From contig NZ_CP006882.1 in the NCBI RefSeq assembly GCF_000161795.2, positions 186,001 to 250,000 of the forward strand: a stretch of 64,000 bases of DNA. Reading direction: 5' to 3'. This stretch comes from Synechococcus sp. WH 8109 (GTDB lineage Bacteria > Cyanobacteriota > Cyanobacteriia > PCC-6307 > Cyanobiaceae). The notes beneath the pieces were generated by a model. The model saw only the letters and a list, made by a program, of their open reading frames with translations, searched no databases and was not told the DNA's origin. The position numbers and the translations under genes are program-made. Below, in pieces: positions 9,915 through 19,039 of this stretch (position 1 is the first letter of the stretch; each line of letters starts with the position of its first letter).

Positions 9915-10499
9915 TCAGTCGAACCACTCAGGCTCGTGTCCGGGGTTCCACTTCACATTGCAGCCCACCGCGGCGGTCTGGTCTGGATTCACCAAAGATC
10001 CCGTCAGCACGGCCTCGAGGGCGGCCCGAAGGTCACGACCATCGAGGGGTTGGTCGTTGCCGGGTCGGCTGCCGTCCAATTGGCCGCGATAGCGCAGGCC
10101 CTGCAGGCCTTCGCTATCCGGTGAAAACAGGTAGAACTCCGGCGTGCAGGCGGCCCTGAGAGCTCGGGCCAGGGTTTGCTGCTCATCCAGCAGGTAAGGG
10201 AAGCTCCAGCTGTGGTGCCTGGCCTGTTCCGCCAGTTGTTCTGGCCCATCCTGGGGGTGGGTGATCAGGCTGTTGCTGCTGACGCCCACCCGTTGCACCG
10301 CATTGCTGAAGTCGTGGTCCAGCCGAGTGATCTCGGGCTCCACATGTTTCACAAATGGGCAATGGGCACAAAGCACCATCAGCAGTACAGGCCGTTGGTC
10401 GAGAGAACTGCTGATCAGCCGATCGCCGGTGACCAGGGGAAGATCAAAATCAGGCAGGCCTGTGCCCAGCGCCAGCATCGTGGATGGTGTCAGGGCCAT
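9915..10499 (-). CDS. Thioredoxin-fold redoxin
   Basis: The protein of about 194 residues belongs to the thioredoxin-like/AhpC-TSA group. It has the strand LLMVLCAHCPFVKHVEPEI with a CAHC active-site pair, a TPEFYLF cis-proline strand and a C-terminal GCNVKWNPG. It is probably a thiol-disulfide oxidoreductase or atypical peroxiredoxin in the cytosol, since no signal peptide is seen. ATG 10499 is preferred over 10541, which would add 14 basic residues before the fold. It lies 20 bp upstream of the aminotransferase on the same strand. Confidence 0.8.
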   Translation of the reverse strand: MALTPSTMLALGTGLPDFDLPLVTGDRLISSSLDQRPVLLMVLCAHCPFVKHVEPEITRLDHDFSNAVQRVGVSSNSLITHPQDGPEQLAEQARHHSWSFPYLLDEQQTLARALRAACTPEFYLFSPDSEGLQGLRYRGQLDGSRPGNDQPLDGRDLRAALEAVLTGSLVNPDQTAAVGCNVKWNPGHEPEWFD

Positions 10500-10556
10500 A
10501 AGGCGCAGGCAGATGCGGCGAATCTGCTTCAGGATGGCCACCTCCGGTGGTGATGG

Positions 10557-11075
10557 ATGCCGAGCCTGCGACTGCTTTGGGGAGTAGTCCTGCTGCTGGC
10601 GGCCTGCTCTACTCCAAAGGAACCGCCCAGCTGGCGCTTGTTCTCTTTAGAGCGCCATTCCCCCCATGACGGGGTGGCTGTGGTCAATCAGCCCGATGGC
10701 TACGGGCTCCACATTTACCTGGAGACAGACACCAGCTTCCCGGGGGTGTGTCGTCCCCGATGGCTGCCGGATCCAGCCCGCCTGTTCAACGGCAATGGAT
10801 CCACACCGTTCAGTTCTGGGCTGGCGACCCGTGAGGAGTTTTTTGACGCCGTGGCCCGGCGCGATGTGCGTGGCCTGTTGAAGAGCGAGCTGAAAGCTCT
10901 GTGCCAGGCGCGCGCTCCGGAAGACCGCTGGCAGTGGATCGAGCCGCCCCGGAACGACAATCAGGTGGTTCCCGTGCAGCTGCCCTCGCTCGAGGAGGAA
11001 GACCTGCTCACCAATCCCGTGGAGGAATTGAAGCGGGCCCGGCAGCTGCTGAGGGATCAACGGGCTGGTGAGTAG
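10557..11075 (+). CDS. Small predicted lipoprotein, function unknown
   Basis: The 172-residue product begins with a short charged region, a hydrophobic stretch and the lipobox LLAAC with the lipidated cysteine near residue 17. It should therefore be a membrane-anchored lipoprotein. The mature part is hydrophilic, with the segments PDGYGLHIYLETD and SGLATREEFFDAVARRD and a charged C-terminal helix. I do not recognise a characterised family. It is read away from the redoxin gene, with starts 57 bp apart, and its 3' end overlaps the photolyase-like gene by 19 bp. Confidence 0.7.
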   Translation: MPSLRLLWGVVLLLAACSTPKEPPSWRLFSLERHSPHDGVAVVNQPDGYGLHIYLETDTSFPGVCRPRWLPDPARLFNGNGSTPFSSGLATREEFFDAVARRDVRGLLKSELKALCQARAPEDRWQWIEPPRNDNQVVPVQLPSLEEEDLLTNPVEELKRARQLLRDQRAGE

Positions 11076-11497
11076 CCCTCCCACACCACCGTTTCGGCGT
11101 CGCGCCAATAGCGGCTGAACCGCCCCAGCCGAGGTGGCCGCGGCAGCGCCACGAAGGGTTCGGGATCCATCAGCTCAAGCGGCAGTTCTGCGTCGATGGC
11201 CTCGCCGATTCGTTCCAGGCGTGGATCCACCGCGCTGCTGCTCACCACACCATCGGCCTGATGGCGACGGGCAAAGGCCAGAACTTCAGCGGCCACATCC
11301 CCCTTGCGCAGGGTGAGGGGAAGGTCGAGGACGTTTTCGTAGAGGAAGCCAAGCCGTTTGCGGCTGATTCGAGCCTCTTGGATCCAGCGGGTGTCGAACA
11401 CGAACACCGCTGGTGCCTCTGGCCAGGCCTGCAGCGCTGGGTTGTTGGCGCCAAGGGCCTCGTCGTGAATCCAGAGGATGGGACGTTGAAATTTCAT
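11057..11497 (-). CDS. Photolyase/cryptochrome N-terminal domain, stand-alone
   Basis: This 146-residue protein corresponds only to the alpha/beta antenna domain of photolyases. It has an opening strand ILWIHDEAL, then VFVFDTRWI, a GDVAAEVLAFARRH helix and a C-terminal SRYWRDAETVVW. The matching FAD domain is encoded separately, 15 nt upstream on the same strand, so the two halves appear in reversed order compared with a normal photolyase. A good AGGAG ribosome site lies 8 nt before ATG 11497. It could bind an antenna pigment or simply help form the complex. Confidence 0.72.
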   Translation of the reverse strand: MKFQRPILWIHDEALGANNPALQAWPEAPAVFVFDTRWIQEARISRKRLGFLYENVLDLPLTLRKGDVAAEVLAFARRHQADGVVSSSAVDPRLERIGEAIDAELPLELMDPEPFVALPRPPRLGRFSRYWRDAETVVWEGYSPAR

Positions 11498-11512
11498 CGA
11501 GGAATCTCCTGC

Positions 11513-12424
11513 TTATCGCTTGGGACGGGCCAGGGTGGCACTGGCGCCTCCGCTGCTCCGGCGTTTGCGGTTGCGCTGCTGGTTGCGGTTGTTGCCCCTG
11601 TCCCGAATCGCTGGCATTGGGGCGAACAGCTGGTTCTCCAGTTGGTCGTAGCTGCCTTCGAATGGGCAGCTGTTCACGCTGGGGCAGCTGTCGCAGTAAA
11701 GCCCGTCGCTGTAGCGCTCCAGGTTGCCGCGGTTGAAGAAGTAGGGCTTGTGGCTGAAGGTGCTGGCCACCCACTGCCAGCTCAGATGGTTGCTGGCCGG
11801 ATCGCCATCCAGCAGATGCTCAAGAAACCAGTCGGCTCCGGCCTTCCAGTGCACCCGTCGCCAGTGCACGAGCCAGGCGGCCATCCACATGCGGGCGTGG
11901 TTGTGAAGCCAGCCGGTCGTTACCAGTTGATCGCGGAAGCCATCCATGCAGGCCAGCCCCGTGCTCCCTGCGCGCACATCGGCCGGCAGCTCCCGGGCAT
12001 AAGCCCCGGCGTCATGCCCCGTTTTGAAAGGTTCTTGGTCGTTGTTGATGGCGTCACCTAGGTCAAGCCACATCCGTTGCCAGAAGTCCCGCCACCCGAG
12101 TTCGTTGATCAGCTTTCCTCCCTCATCGCGGTTGCGGATTCGTGCAAAGACCGAATCGCGCACCTCCGCGAGGGTCAGCACGCCGTGGCGGATGTAGGGC
12201 GATAGCCCAGTGACCGCGCCCTTGAGGTGATTGCGACTTTTGGCGTAGTGCCTTACGTCAATGCGCCGCAGTTTGTCTTTGGCTGCTTCACGCCCACCGC
12301 GGATCGGGCTGAGCTCCCCTTCCGCCCCTGGGAACTCTTGCGCCAACAGGGTGTTGAGGGCATCGCGGGACGCGAATTGCCGCGGCAGGTCGCCGTTGAT
12401 CGGGGGTGATGCAGCGCTGGGCAC
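11513..12424 (-). CDS. Photolyase-like FAD-binding domain protein with Cys cluster
   Basis: This 303-residue protein is the helical FAD-binding half of a photolyase/cryptochrome. It shows LINELGWRDFWQRMW, TTGWLHNHARMWMAAWLVH and GDPASNHLSWQWVAS, the flavin pocket. After the flavin pocket it carries CDSCPSVNSC, giving cysteines at about 244, 247 and 253 plus C159. That spacing recalls the four ligands of FeS bacterial photolyases. The C-terminus is a basic, low-complexity tail (about 275-303). The start is GTG 12424. It heads a two-gene unit with the stand-alone antenna domain. Confidence 0.8.
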   Translation of the reverse strand: MPSAASPPINGDLPRQFASRDALNTLLAQEFPGAEGELSPIRGGREAAKDKLRRIDVRHYAKSRNHLKGAVTGLSPYIRHGVLTLAEVRDSVFARIRNRDEGGKLINELGWRDFWQRMWLDLGDAINNDQEPFKTGHDAGAYARELPADVRAGSTGLACMDGFRDQLVTTGWLHNHARMWMAAWLVHWRRVHWKAGADWFLEHLLDGDPASNHLSWQWVASTFSHKPYFFNRGNLERYSDGLYCDSCPSVNSCPFEGSYDQLENQLFAPMPAIRDRGNNRNQQRNRKRRSSGGASATLARPKR

Positions 12425-12507
12425 CGGCCTTTGTCAACGAAGGAGCGGTGATCTTGGCGGGGGATGGGGGAGAATCGCGCGAATTCAACCTGTTCCGGTC
12501 TGTCCCG

Positions 12508-13290
12508 ATGCTGCTTGATCTCACCGGCAAGAAGATTCTCGTCACCGGCATCGCCAACAACCGTTCGATCGCCTGGGGCATCGCTCAGCAGCTGAAGGCG
12601 GCCGGTGCTGAACTCGGCATCACTTACCTGCCTGACGACAAGGGCCGCTTTGAGGCCAAGGTGCGCGAACTCACCGCTCCCCTGGAGCCCAGCCTGTTCC
12701 TGCCTTTAAATGTGCAGGATGCCGACCAGATGGCTGAGGTCTTCGGCGAGATCAAGGAGAAGTGGGGCGTTCTCGACGGTCTGGTGCACTGCCTGGCCTT
12801 TGCCGGCAAGGAAGAGCTGATCGGTGACTACAGCGCCACCACCGCTGAAGGTTTTGCCCGTTCCCTCGACATCAGCGCTTATTCCCTGGCCCCCCTCTGC
12901 GCCCATGCCAAGCCGCTGTTCAGCGAGAAGGCCGGTGTGATCACGCTCTCGTACCTCGGTGCTGAGCGGGCGATCCCCAACTACAACGTGATGGGCGTCG
13001 CCAAGGCTGCTTTGGAGGCGTCCGTTCGCTATTTGGCGGCAGAGCTGGGCCCCGAAAAGCAGGTGCGCGTCAACGCCATTAGCGCCGGCCCGATCCGCAC
13101 CCTGGCCAGCTCCGCCATCGGGGGCATTCTCGACATGATCCACAACGTGGAGGAGAAGGCTCCCCTGCGCCGCACCGTCACCCAGATGGAAGTGGGCGGT
13201 ACCGCTGCCTTCCTGCTCAGCGATCTGGCCAGCGGCATCTCCGGTCAGACCATCTACGTGGATGCGGGCTATTGCGTCACCGGAATGTGA
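12508..13290 (+). CDS. fabI: Enoyl-[acyl-carrier-protein] reductase (NADH)
   Basis: FabI reduces trans-2-enoyl-ACP in the last step of each fatty acid elongation cycle. The 260-residue protein has the FabI form of the nucleotide site ([13 protein letters not shown]), the catalytic Tyr/Lys region ([14 protein letters not shown]) and the [15 protein letters not shown] segment. ATG 12508 begins directly at [14 protein letters not shown]; the reading frame extends upstream to 12406 but that part is not conserved. hisB follows within 30 bp. Confidence 0.95.
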   Translation: MLLDLTGKKILVTGIANNRSIAWGIAQQLKAAGAELGITYLPDDKGRFEAKVRELTAPLEPSLFLPLNVQDADQMAEVFGEIKEKWGVLDGLVHCLAFAGKEELIGDYSATTAEGFARSLDISAYSLAPLCAHAKPLFSEKAGVITLSYLGAERAIPNYNVMGVAKAALEASVRYLAAELGPEKQVRVNAISAGPIRTLASSAIGGILDMIHNVEEKAPLRRTVTQMEVGGTAAFLLSDLASGISGQTIYVDAGYCVTGM

Positions 13291-13319
13291 GGCACGATGA
13301 GGTCACTGAAGCTCGGGTG

Positions 13320-13928
13320 ATGGCACGTCAGGGAACGATCCATCGGGTCACAGGTGAAACCGATGTGAAGGTGCGTCTGGATCTAGACGGCTCCGGCCAG
13401 TGTCAGGCCAGTACCGGTGTTCCGTTTCTCGACCACATGCTTCATCAGATCAGCAGCCACGGCTTGATCGACTTGGAGATCAATGCGGTGGGAGACACCC
13501 ACATCGATGATCACCACACCAACGAGGACGTGGGGATTGCCGTGGGGCAGGCCCTGGCCCAGGCCCTGGGGGACCGGCGCGGCATCCATCGCTTCGGTCA
13601 CTTCGTGGCCCCGTTGGATGAGGCCCTGGTGCAGGTGGCCTTGGACTGCTCCGGTCGCCCCCACCTGAGCTACAGCCTGGCGATCACCAGCCAGAAGATC
13701 GGCACGTACGACACCGAGCTGGTGAAGGAGTTCTTCGTGGCGGTGGTTAACAACAGCGGGCTAACCCTCCATATCCGTCAGCTGGATGGGGCCAACTCCC
13801 ACCACATCGTTGAAGCCTGCTTCAAGGCCTTTGCCCGAGCCTTGCGCATGGCCACGGAGGTGGATCCACGCCGGGCCGGCGCCATCCCCAGCAGTAAAGG
13901 GGTGCTGGAGCAGGCCGGAGCCAGCTGA
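13320..13928 (+). CDS. hisB: Imidazoleglycerol-phosphate dehydratase
   Basis: HisB dehydrates imidazole glycerol phosphate to imidazole acetol phosphate in histidine synthesis. The 202-residue protein has both metal-binding signatures, [13 protein letters not shown] with [14 protein letters not shown], and the later [18 protein letters not shown]. It is the monofunctional dehydratase without a phosphatase domain. ATG 13320 gives the family start [14 protein letters not shown]; a possible in-frame start at 13272 would overlap the end of fabI. It is probably cotranscribed with fabI. Confidence 0.95.
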   Translation: MARQGTIHRVTGETDVKVRLDLDGSGQCQASTGVPFLDHMLHQISSHGLIDLEINAVGDTHIDDHHTNEDVGIAVGQALAQALGDRRGIHRFGHFVAPLDEALVQVALDCSGRPHLSYSLAITSQKIGTYDTELVKEFFVAVVNNSGLTLHIRQLDGANSHHIVEACFKAFARALRMATEVDPRRAGAIPSSKGVLEQAGAS

Positions 13929-13988
13929 GCTCGGCTCCGCGCTTCACAGTCAGTTACGAGAAGATGGGCGAACGTTGATCGTTCGCCC

Positions 13989-15467
13989 GTGACCGTCGCC
14001 CCCGCCCGCAGCTACGACCGCAGCGACTGGGCCAGCGCCTTTGTGAACGTTGAGCAGGAACTCACCGACGTGGCGCTGACGCCAGTACGTGGCGCGGTTC
14101 CTGCCGAACTTCAGGGCACGTTCTATCGCAATGGCCCCGGGCGTCTTGAGCGGGACGGGCATCGCGTGCATCACCCCTTCGATGGCGACGGCATGATTGC
14201 GGCGATGCGGTTTGAGAACGGCAGCGTCTGCTTCAGCAACCGTTTTGTGCGTACTGAGGGTTGGCTGGCGGAGGAGAAGGCCGGCCAGGTGCTCTACCGA
14301 GGCGTGTTCGGCAGTCAGAAGCCGGGTGGTCGGCTAGCCAACGCCTTTGACCTGCGCTTGAAGAACATCGCCAACACCAACGTGGTGCGTCTGGGTGATC
14401 AGCTGTTGGCCCTCTGGGAGGCGGCGGAACCCCATTCGCTCGATCCCCGCAGCCTGGAGACCCGCGGCCTGTCACGGCTCGATGGTGTGTTGAAAAAGGG
14501 CGAGGCCTTCAGTGCTCACCCCCGCTTCGACCCCGGCCACAACGGACGGCCTTGCATGGTCACTTTCGGCATTAAGACCGGGCCACGCAGCACCATCCGT
14601 CTGATGGAGTTCGCCACCGATGGCCCGAATGCCGGCGCCTTGCTGCACGACCGTTCCGACAGCTTCTCCGGCTTCGCCTTCCTCCACGACTTCGCCATCA
14701 CCCCCAACTGGGCGGTGTTCCTCCAGAACGCCATTGCCTTCAATCCCTTGCCGTTTGTGACCGGTGAAAAGGGTGCGGCCCAGTGCCTGGCATCTCAACC
14801 CGGCGGCAAGGGGCGTTTCTGGCTGATTCCCCGCGATTCCGGCCGCTTCGCTGGTCAGAAGCCCCGCATCCTCGAAGCTCCCGACGGTTTCGTCTTCCAT
14901 CACCTCAATGCCTTTGAGGATGGCGATCACGTTGTGGTTGAGAGCATCGTCTACGACGATTTCCCGTCCATCGGACCTGATGAGGATTTCGCTGAGGTGA
15001 ATTTCGACATGGTGCCGGAGGGAATCCTGCATCGTTGCCGCCTCGACCTCAGTCGGGAATCGGTGCAGACCCAGCGGATCAGCGAGCGCACCTGTGAGTT
15101 CGCCATGGTCAACCCCGCTCGTCAGGGCCTCAGCGCCCGCTTTGCCTGGATGGCGGTGGCGGAGAGGGAGAGGGGCAACGATCCTTTGCAGGCCATCCAG
15201 AAACTTGATCTGGATTCCGGGGCGACCCACACTTGGAGTGCGGCGCCCAGGGGCTTTGTGAGTGAGCCGTTGATGGTGCGTCGTCCCGGTGCTGAGGCAG
15301 AGGACGACGGCTGGGTGCTCGATCTGGTGTGGAACGGGGCCCGGGCCGCATCCGATCTGGTGATCCTCAACGCCCGTGATCTGTCGGAGGTGGCGGTGCT
15401 TGAGCTGCCGTTGGCCGTACCCCATGGCCTGCACGGGAGCTGGGCGGCGGGTTCAGTCACGGCTTGA
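13989..15467 (+). CDS. Carotenoid oxygenase (apocarotenoid cleavage type)
   Basis: This 492-residue iron(II) dioxygenase cleaves a carotenoid or apocarotenoid double bond, typically making retinal-like aldehydes. The four iron-binding histidines fall in AHPRFD, FLHDFAIT, VFHHLNAFE and the C-terminal HGLHGSW. The LQGTFYRNGPG opening is the family's first blade. The start is GTG 13989. The gene stands alone downstream of hisB. The regiochemistry cannot be read from the sequence. Confidence 0.9.
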   Translation: MTVAPARSYDRSDWASAFVNVEQELTDVALTPVRGAVPAELQGTFYRNGPGRLERDGHRVHHPFDGDGMIAAMRFENGSVCFSNRFVRTEGWLAEEKAGQVLYRGVFGSQKPGGRLANAFDLRLKNIANTNVVRLGDQLLALWEAAEPHSLDPRSLETRGLSRLDGVLKKGEAFSAHPRFDPGHNGRPCMVTFGIKTGPRSTIRLMEFATDGPNAGALLHDRSDSFSGFAFLHDFAITPNWAVFLQNAIAFNPLPFVTGEKGAAQCLASQPGGKGRFWLIPRDSGRFAGQKPRILEAPDGFVFHHLNAFEDGDHVVVESIVYDDFPSIGPDEDFAEVNFDMVPEGILHRCRLDLSRESVQTQRISERTCEFAMVNPARQGLSARFAWMAVAERERGNDPLQAIQKLDLDSGATHTWSAAPRGFVSEPLMVRRPGAEAEDDGWVLDLVWNGARAASDLVILNARDLSEVAVLELPLAVPHGLHGSWAAGSVTA

Positions 15468-15545
15468 CACAGAGGTCCGGTCACGGTTGAGCAGGGTTTG
15501 CCGCTCCAAGCCCGCCAGCATGGAGATCCCAACAGAAGGCTCGGC

Positions 15546-16245
15546 ATGACTTCTCGACTCTTGGGCGCTGCCAAGGTCGCCGTGGCCGGCCTCTTCGGGC
15601 TCAGTGTTGTGGCGCCATCCCCCTGTGGGCTGAGGAGCGCGTTCGCGATGGCACCCTGCTTCAGATCCAGGTGAATGAGCGTGGAACAAGCCGTAGCGAT
15701 CGCTTTCGCTTCTCGCTCGGGCTCGACGCTGAAGATCTCAGTAAGGACACTGCGCTGGGCGCCCTTAACGCCCGGTTGGCAGAGGGGCGTCAGGGCATTC
15801 AGCCGCTCGCCCTGGGTCAGCTCAGCATTCCTGCACCCCGCAGCTACGCCGTTGGGGAGGCGCGGCGGGATCACGACTGGAGCGGGCAAGCACCACCATC
15901 ACAGGGGAGGTGAGCCGTGACGATTACGACCCGCTGGTCCAGGCCGCCGGTCGCTTGTCGGGAGTGCGGCTGCAGGGAATGACGTCCTTGGCGTCCAGCG
16001 ACAGCCGTGCATCATTGGCTGATCAGTTGTCGAAACAAGCTCTTGAGATGTGGCGACGTCGCGCTAAGGCCACTGCAAGGGCTCTCGGCCTGCGCAAGGT
16101 GGAGTTGTTGCTGATTGACCAGCGGGGTTCGACCCATCGACCCATGCCGATGGTTGCGCGCATGGGGGAGGCAAGCTTCAGGCCTGGGGAGGCTCCCAAG
16201 CCCAGTCAGAACCTCACTCTCAAACTGAACTACTGCCTGCGTTGA
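15546..16245 (+). pseudogene. SIMPL (DUF541) domain protein with two frameshifts
   Basis: Three adjacent reading frames make one protein. Frame one from ATG 15546 gives a signal peptide (MTSRLLGAAKVAVAGLFG) up to the C5 tract at 15619-15623. Shifting by one base there continues as PLWAEERVRDG and on to about 15870. A second one-base shift near 15862-15876 leads to RLERASTTITGEV and the helix and strands ending LTLKLNYCLR at 16245. The last part matches SIMPL periplasmic proteins (ALEMWRRRAKATARALGL). Both breaks look like single-base losses, so this is either a decayed gene or an assembly with two indel errors. Confidence 0.7.
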
Positions 16246-16257
16246 CTGGCATCGGGA

Positions 16258-17830
16258 TCACTGTGGAGTGACCGTGGTGCGCCGCCATTCCTTCCAGGCC
16301 AGCCTTGGCGCTGACCAAAGGGTTGCCAGCACCAAGGGCGTGACAGGAACCGCAGCAATCACAATGAAGGCCTGAAGGGCGTTGATGGATGTGGGGTCGG
16401 TCAGGCTGGAGCCGACCCGGAGCAGCACCAGCGTGAGGCTGCCGATCATGAGAGCCCAGAAGAGGCGGAGTGGTGCTGGGGGTTCATCCCGGCCGCTCAC
16501 CACCATGGCTGCGGCGTAGCTCATCGAGTCGGCGCTGGTGCACATGAACAGCACCACCAGCAAAAGACCAATTGGAATCAGAAGTCCCGACAGCGGAAGC
16601 TGGCTGAGGATTGTCAGCAAGGTGGATGCGGCGGCATTGATGCCGTCGCTCTCAAGTGCACTGGTGATGTCCTTACCGTTCAGGTCTAGATACATCCCCG
16701 TTCCACCCACAAGCGTGAACCAGAGATTGGTGACCAGTGGGCAGAGAATGGCGACCGCAAGCACTAATTCCCGGATACTGCGTCCACGGCTCACCCCGGC
16801 GGTGAATAGGCCCATCAGGGGTGCGTAGCCCAGGAACCAGCCCCAGTAGAAGATCGTCCACCAGTTGAGCCATTCGCCGGTTTGGGCATTGCGAGGAAGG
16901 AGGGCCATCTGGGGGAGATGAACCACATTGCTCAGCAGTGCGCTGAAGAAGTGTTGGATCAACCAAAGTCCAGGGCCCAGAAGCAGCAGCCCAGCCGCCA
17001 GGGCGATGGTGAGCCACACGTTGAGCTCCGACAGCCATTTGATGCCTTTCTGAATGCCGCTGACGGTTGATGTGGCGAACACGGCAGTGAGTAGGACCAC
17101 TACGAGCGATTGCAGACCAGCACTGTTGGTGAGCCATGGCAGTTTGCCGGCAGCATCGCTGAGCTGAAGGGAGAGAAACCCAAGCGGCCCAACGGTGCCG
17201 GCGATGGCTGCGACCACTGAAAGCCCATCTGCGAGATCGCCGATGGGTCCGTCCACCCACCCCCTTGGCAGCACAGTGACCAAAAGGGCGCGGGGGCGAA
17301 GAGGTTCACCACGCCGCTCAAGAATCGAGAAGGTGATGGTGGTAGTGGTGGCGACCAGGGCCCAGGCGAGGAATCCCCAGTGCAGAAAACTCACGGCCAG
17401 GGCTGGATCCACGGCCGCAGCCGTTTTCCCCTCAACCCCTGCTGCTTGGAATAAAGGGGAAGGGGTGAGGTAGTGAAACAGCGGTTCGGCTGCCGACCAG
17501 AACACACCACCCCCCGCCAGCAGGGTGCAGATCAGCACTGCGCACCAATCGAAGAATTTGAGACTGGGCTTGCTATCCGCGCCTCCAAGCCTGAGTTTGC
17601 CGACTGGGCTGATGGCCAGGATCAGCGCGATCAGAAACAGCAGCACCACCATCCACTGCCAGACCCCGCCGAGGGCATCACTTATCACGGCTTTGCCGTT
17701 GTCGGTGAATTGCTTGGCCAGCGCCAGGTCGATGGCAGACACCAGCAGAAAGATCAGCAGGGGAGCAGCCCCCACCCAGAGGGGGGGGCTGTCGCCACCA
17801 GGAATGCTGGTTCGCGGGGGTGTCAGACAT
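16258..17830 (-). CDS. BCCT family betaine/choline transporter, frame broken near the start
   Basis: The protein has about 12 membrane helices and the BCCT core (FFDWCAVLICTLLAGGG, then the WTIFYWGWFLGYAPLMG motif of substrate-binding tryptophans). It should import betaine, choline or a related quaternary amine with Na+ or H+. The ATG at 17830 follows the oxidase stop by 18 bp and reads MSDTPANQHSWWRQ into a C8 tract (17781-17788 on the minus strand). The transporter frame PPLWVGAAPLLIF resumes only if one C is removed. The in-frame alternative from 17937 overlaps the upstream gene and looks like random coding, so the ATG plus frameshift reading is preferred. Confidence 0.8.
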
Positions 17831-17848
17831 CGGATGAGGGGTGAGGGG

Positions 17849-19039
17849 TCAGGCGCGGACGGCGGCGCGTTGGTGGCTCCAGCAGGAGAGATCCACCGCT
17901 GGTTGTTCGCTACTGGCGAGGCGTGCCAGGGAATCACCGATCAGGGGGGCGAACTTGAAGGCCTGGCCGGAGCCTCCTGCGAACAGGCTCAGCTTCGGGG
18001 TGAGCCGGTCCAGCACGAAGTTCACGTCGCTGGCCATGGAGTAGGGGCTGATCACGGTCTCCACACGCTCCTGCACACCCTCCAGTTCGTTGAACAGGAA
18101 GGTGTCAAGCAGCTCCACCAGGCGAGCGGGTGGCTCGGTAACCATGGCGTTGGGTTCGGCGACGCGCAGCTCCTGCGGAGCCCAGTCGATGCCCGCCTTG
18201 ATCCGTGGGCGGCCATCCGCCGTTTGGCTGAGGACGGGGAATCCGTAGTAGAGACCACCGTCATCGCCGCGTTCCTGCTGGAAGCAGAACCACTGGGGGT
18301 AGCGATCGGCCAGCGCCGGGTCGACCGTGTAGTGGGCCCATAGCATCGGCCACACCTCCAGTTTGGGTGAAAGGCCAAGAGGGGCCAGCAACAGCTGGCT
18401 CCAGATCCCGCAGGCCACTACCAGCTGTCCGGCGGCGATGTGTTCGCCGCTCTCCAGGGTGACGCCACCGCCATCGGCATCGAGGCCCGCCACTGGGCAG
18501 TGCTCGATCAGCTGATGGCCGGCATTGCGGGCGGTGTTGATCCAGTGGGCCACGACCCTGTCGCTACGCACGGCACCGGCGGTGGGCTCGAACAGTCCGG
18601 TGAAGCCCGGCTTCGGCTTCAGCGGGAAACGGGCCGCGATCTGTTCGGCGTTGAGGGCCTCATAGGGGATGCCCTGATCGTCCATGACCCGTCGGGCCCC
18701 AGGGATCGACCCCTCGATCGTCTCTTCATCCCAGCTTTCGCCGTAGAAGAGCAGGCCGTGGGTCTCCCGCAATTGCTGACTGGCGTGGTTTTCTTCCTCG
18801 CGCCAGAGGCGGTTGGCCTCCTGGGCAAGACGGCAGAGCACCGGGTCGGAATACATCTCCCGGAACATCCGGGTTTCGCCATAGCTACTGGCCTTGGCGT
18901 GGGCCAGGGTCTGGGCTTCCAGCAGCACCACATCGCGCACGCCGCGGCGGGCCAGGGATGCAGCGCAGCTGAGGCCGGCCATGCCGCCGCCAACGATCAC
19001 GACGGCTGCCCGGCTGGGCAGGGACGCGGGTGTGCTCAT
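17849..19039 (-). CDS. SolA-like FAD-dependent amine oxidase (sarcosine oxidase family)
   Basis: This 396-residue flavoprotein has the dinucleotide-binding VVIVGGGMAGLSCAASLARRG at 13-33, and the family's SYGETRMFR and GSGQAFKFAPLIG segments. Relatives oxidise N-methyl amino acids such as sarcosine or N-methyltryptophan, releasing formaldehyde and H2O2. At the position where monomeric sarcosine oxidase has its covalent-flavin cysteine, this protein reads SPYSMASD, so the flavin may be held non-covalently. Its ATGA start overlaps the dehydrogenase stop by 4 nt. The substrate is unknown, and the operon context suggests an N-methylated amino acid. Confidence 0.82.
   Translation of the reverse strand: MSTPASLPSRAAVVIVGGGMAGLSCAASLARRGVRDVVLLEAQTLAHAKASSYGETRMFREMYSDPVLCRLAQEANRLWREEENHASQQLRETHGLLFYGESWDEETIEGSIPGARRVMDDQGIPYEALNAEQIAARFPLKPKPGFTGLFEPTAGAVRSDRVVAHWINTARNAGHQLIEHCPVAGLDADGGGVTLESGEHIAAGQLVVACGIWSQLLLAPLGLSPKLEVWPMLWAHYTVDPALADRYPQWFCFQQERGDDGGLYYGFPVLSQTADGRPRIKAGIDWAPQELRVAEPNAMVTEPPARLVELLDTFLFNELEGVQERVETVISPYSMASDVNFVLDRLTPKLSLFAGGSGQAFKFAPLIGDSLARLASSEQPAVDLSCWSHQRAAVRA

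Noticed and set aside
14472-15434. A 320-codon open frame antisense to the carotenoid oxygenase
   Set aside because: The oxygenase has all four iron ligands on the other strand; no independent signal supports the antisense frame.
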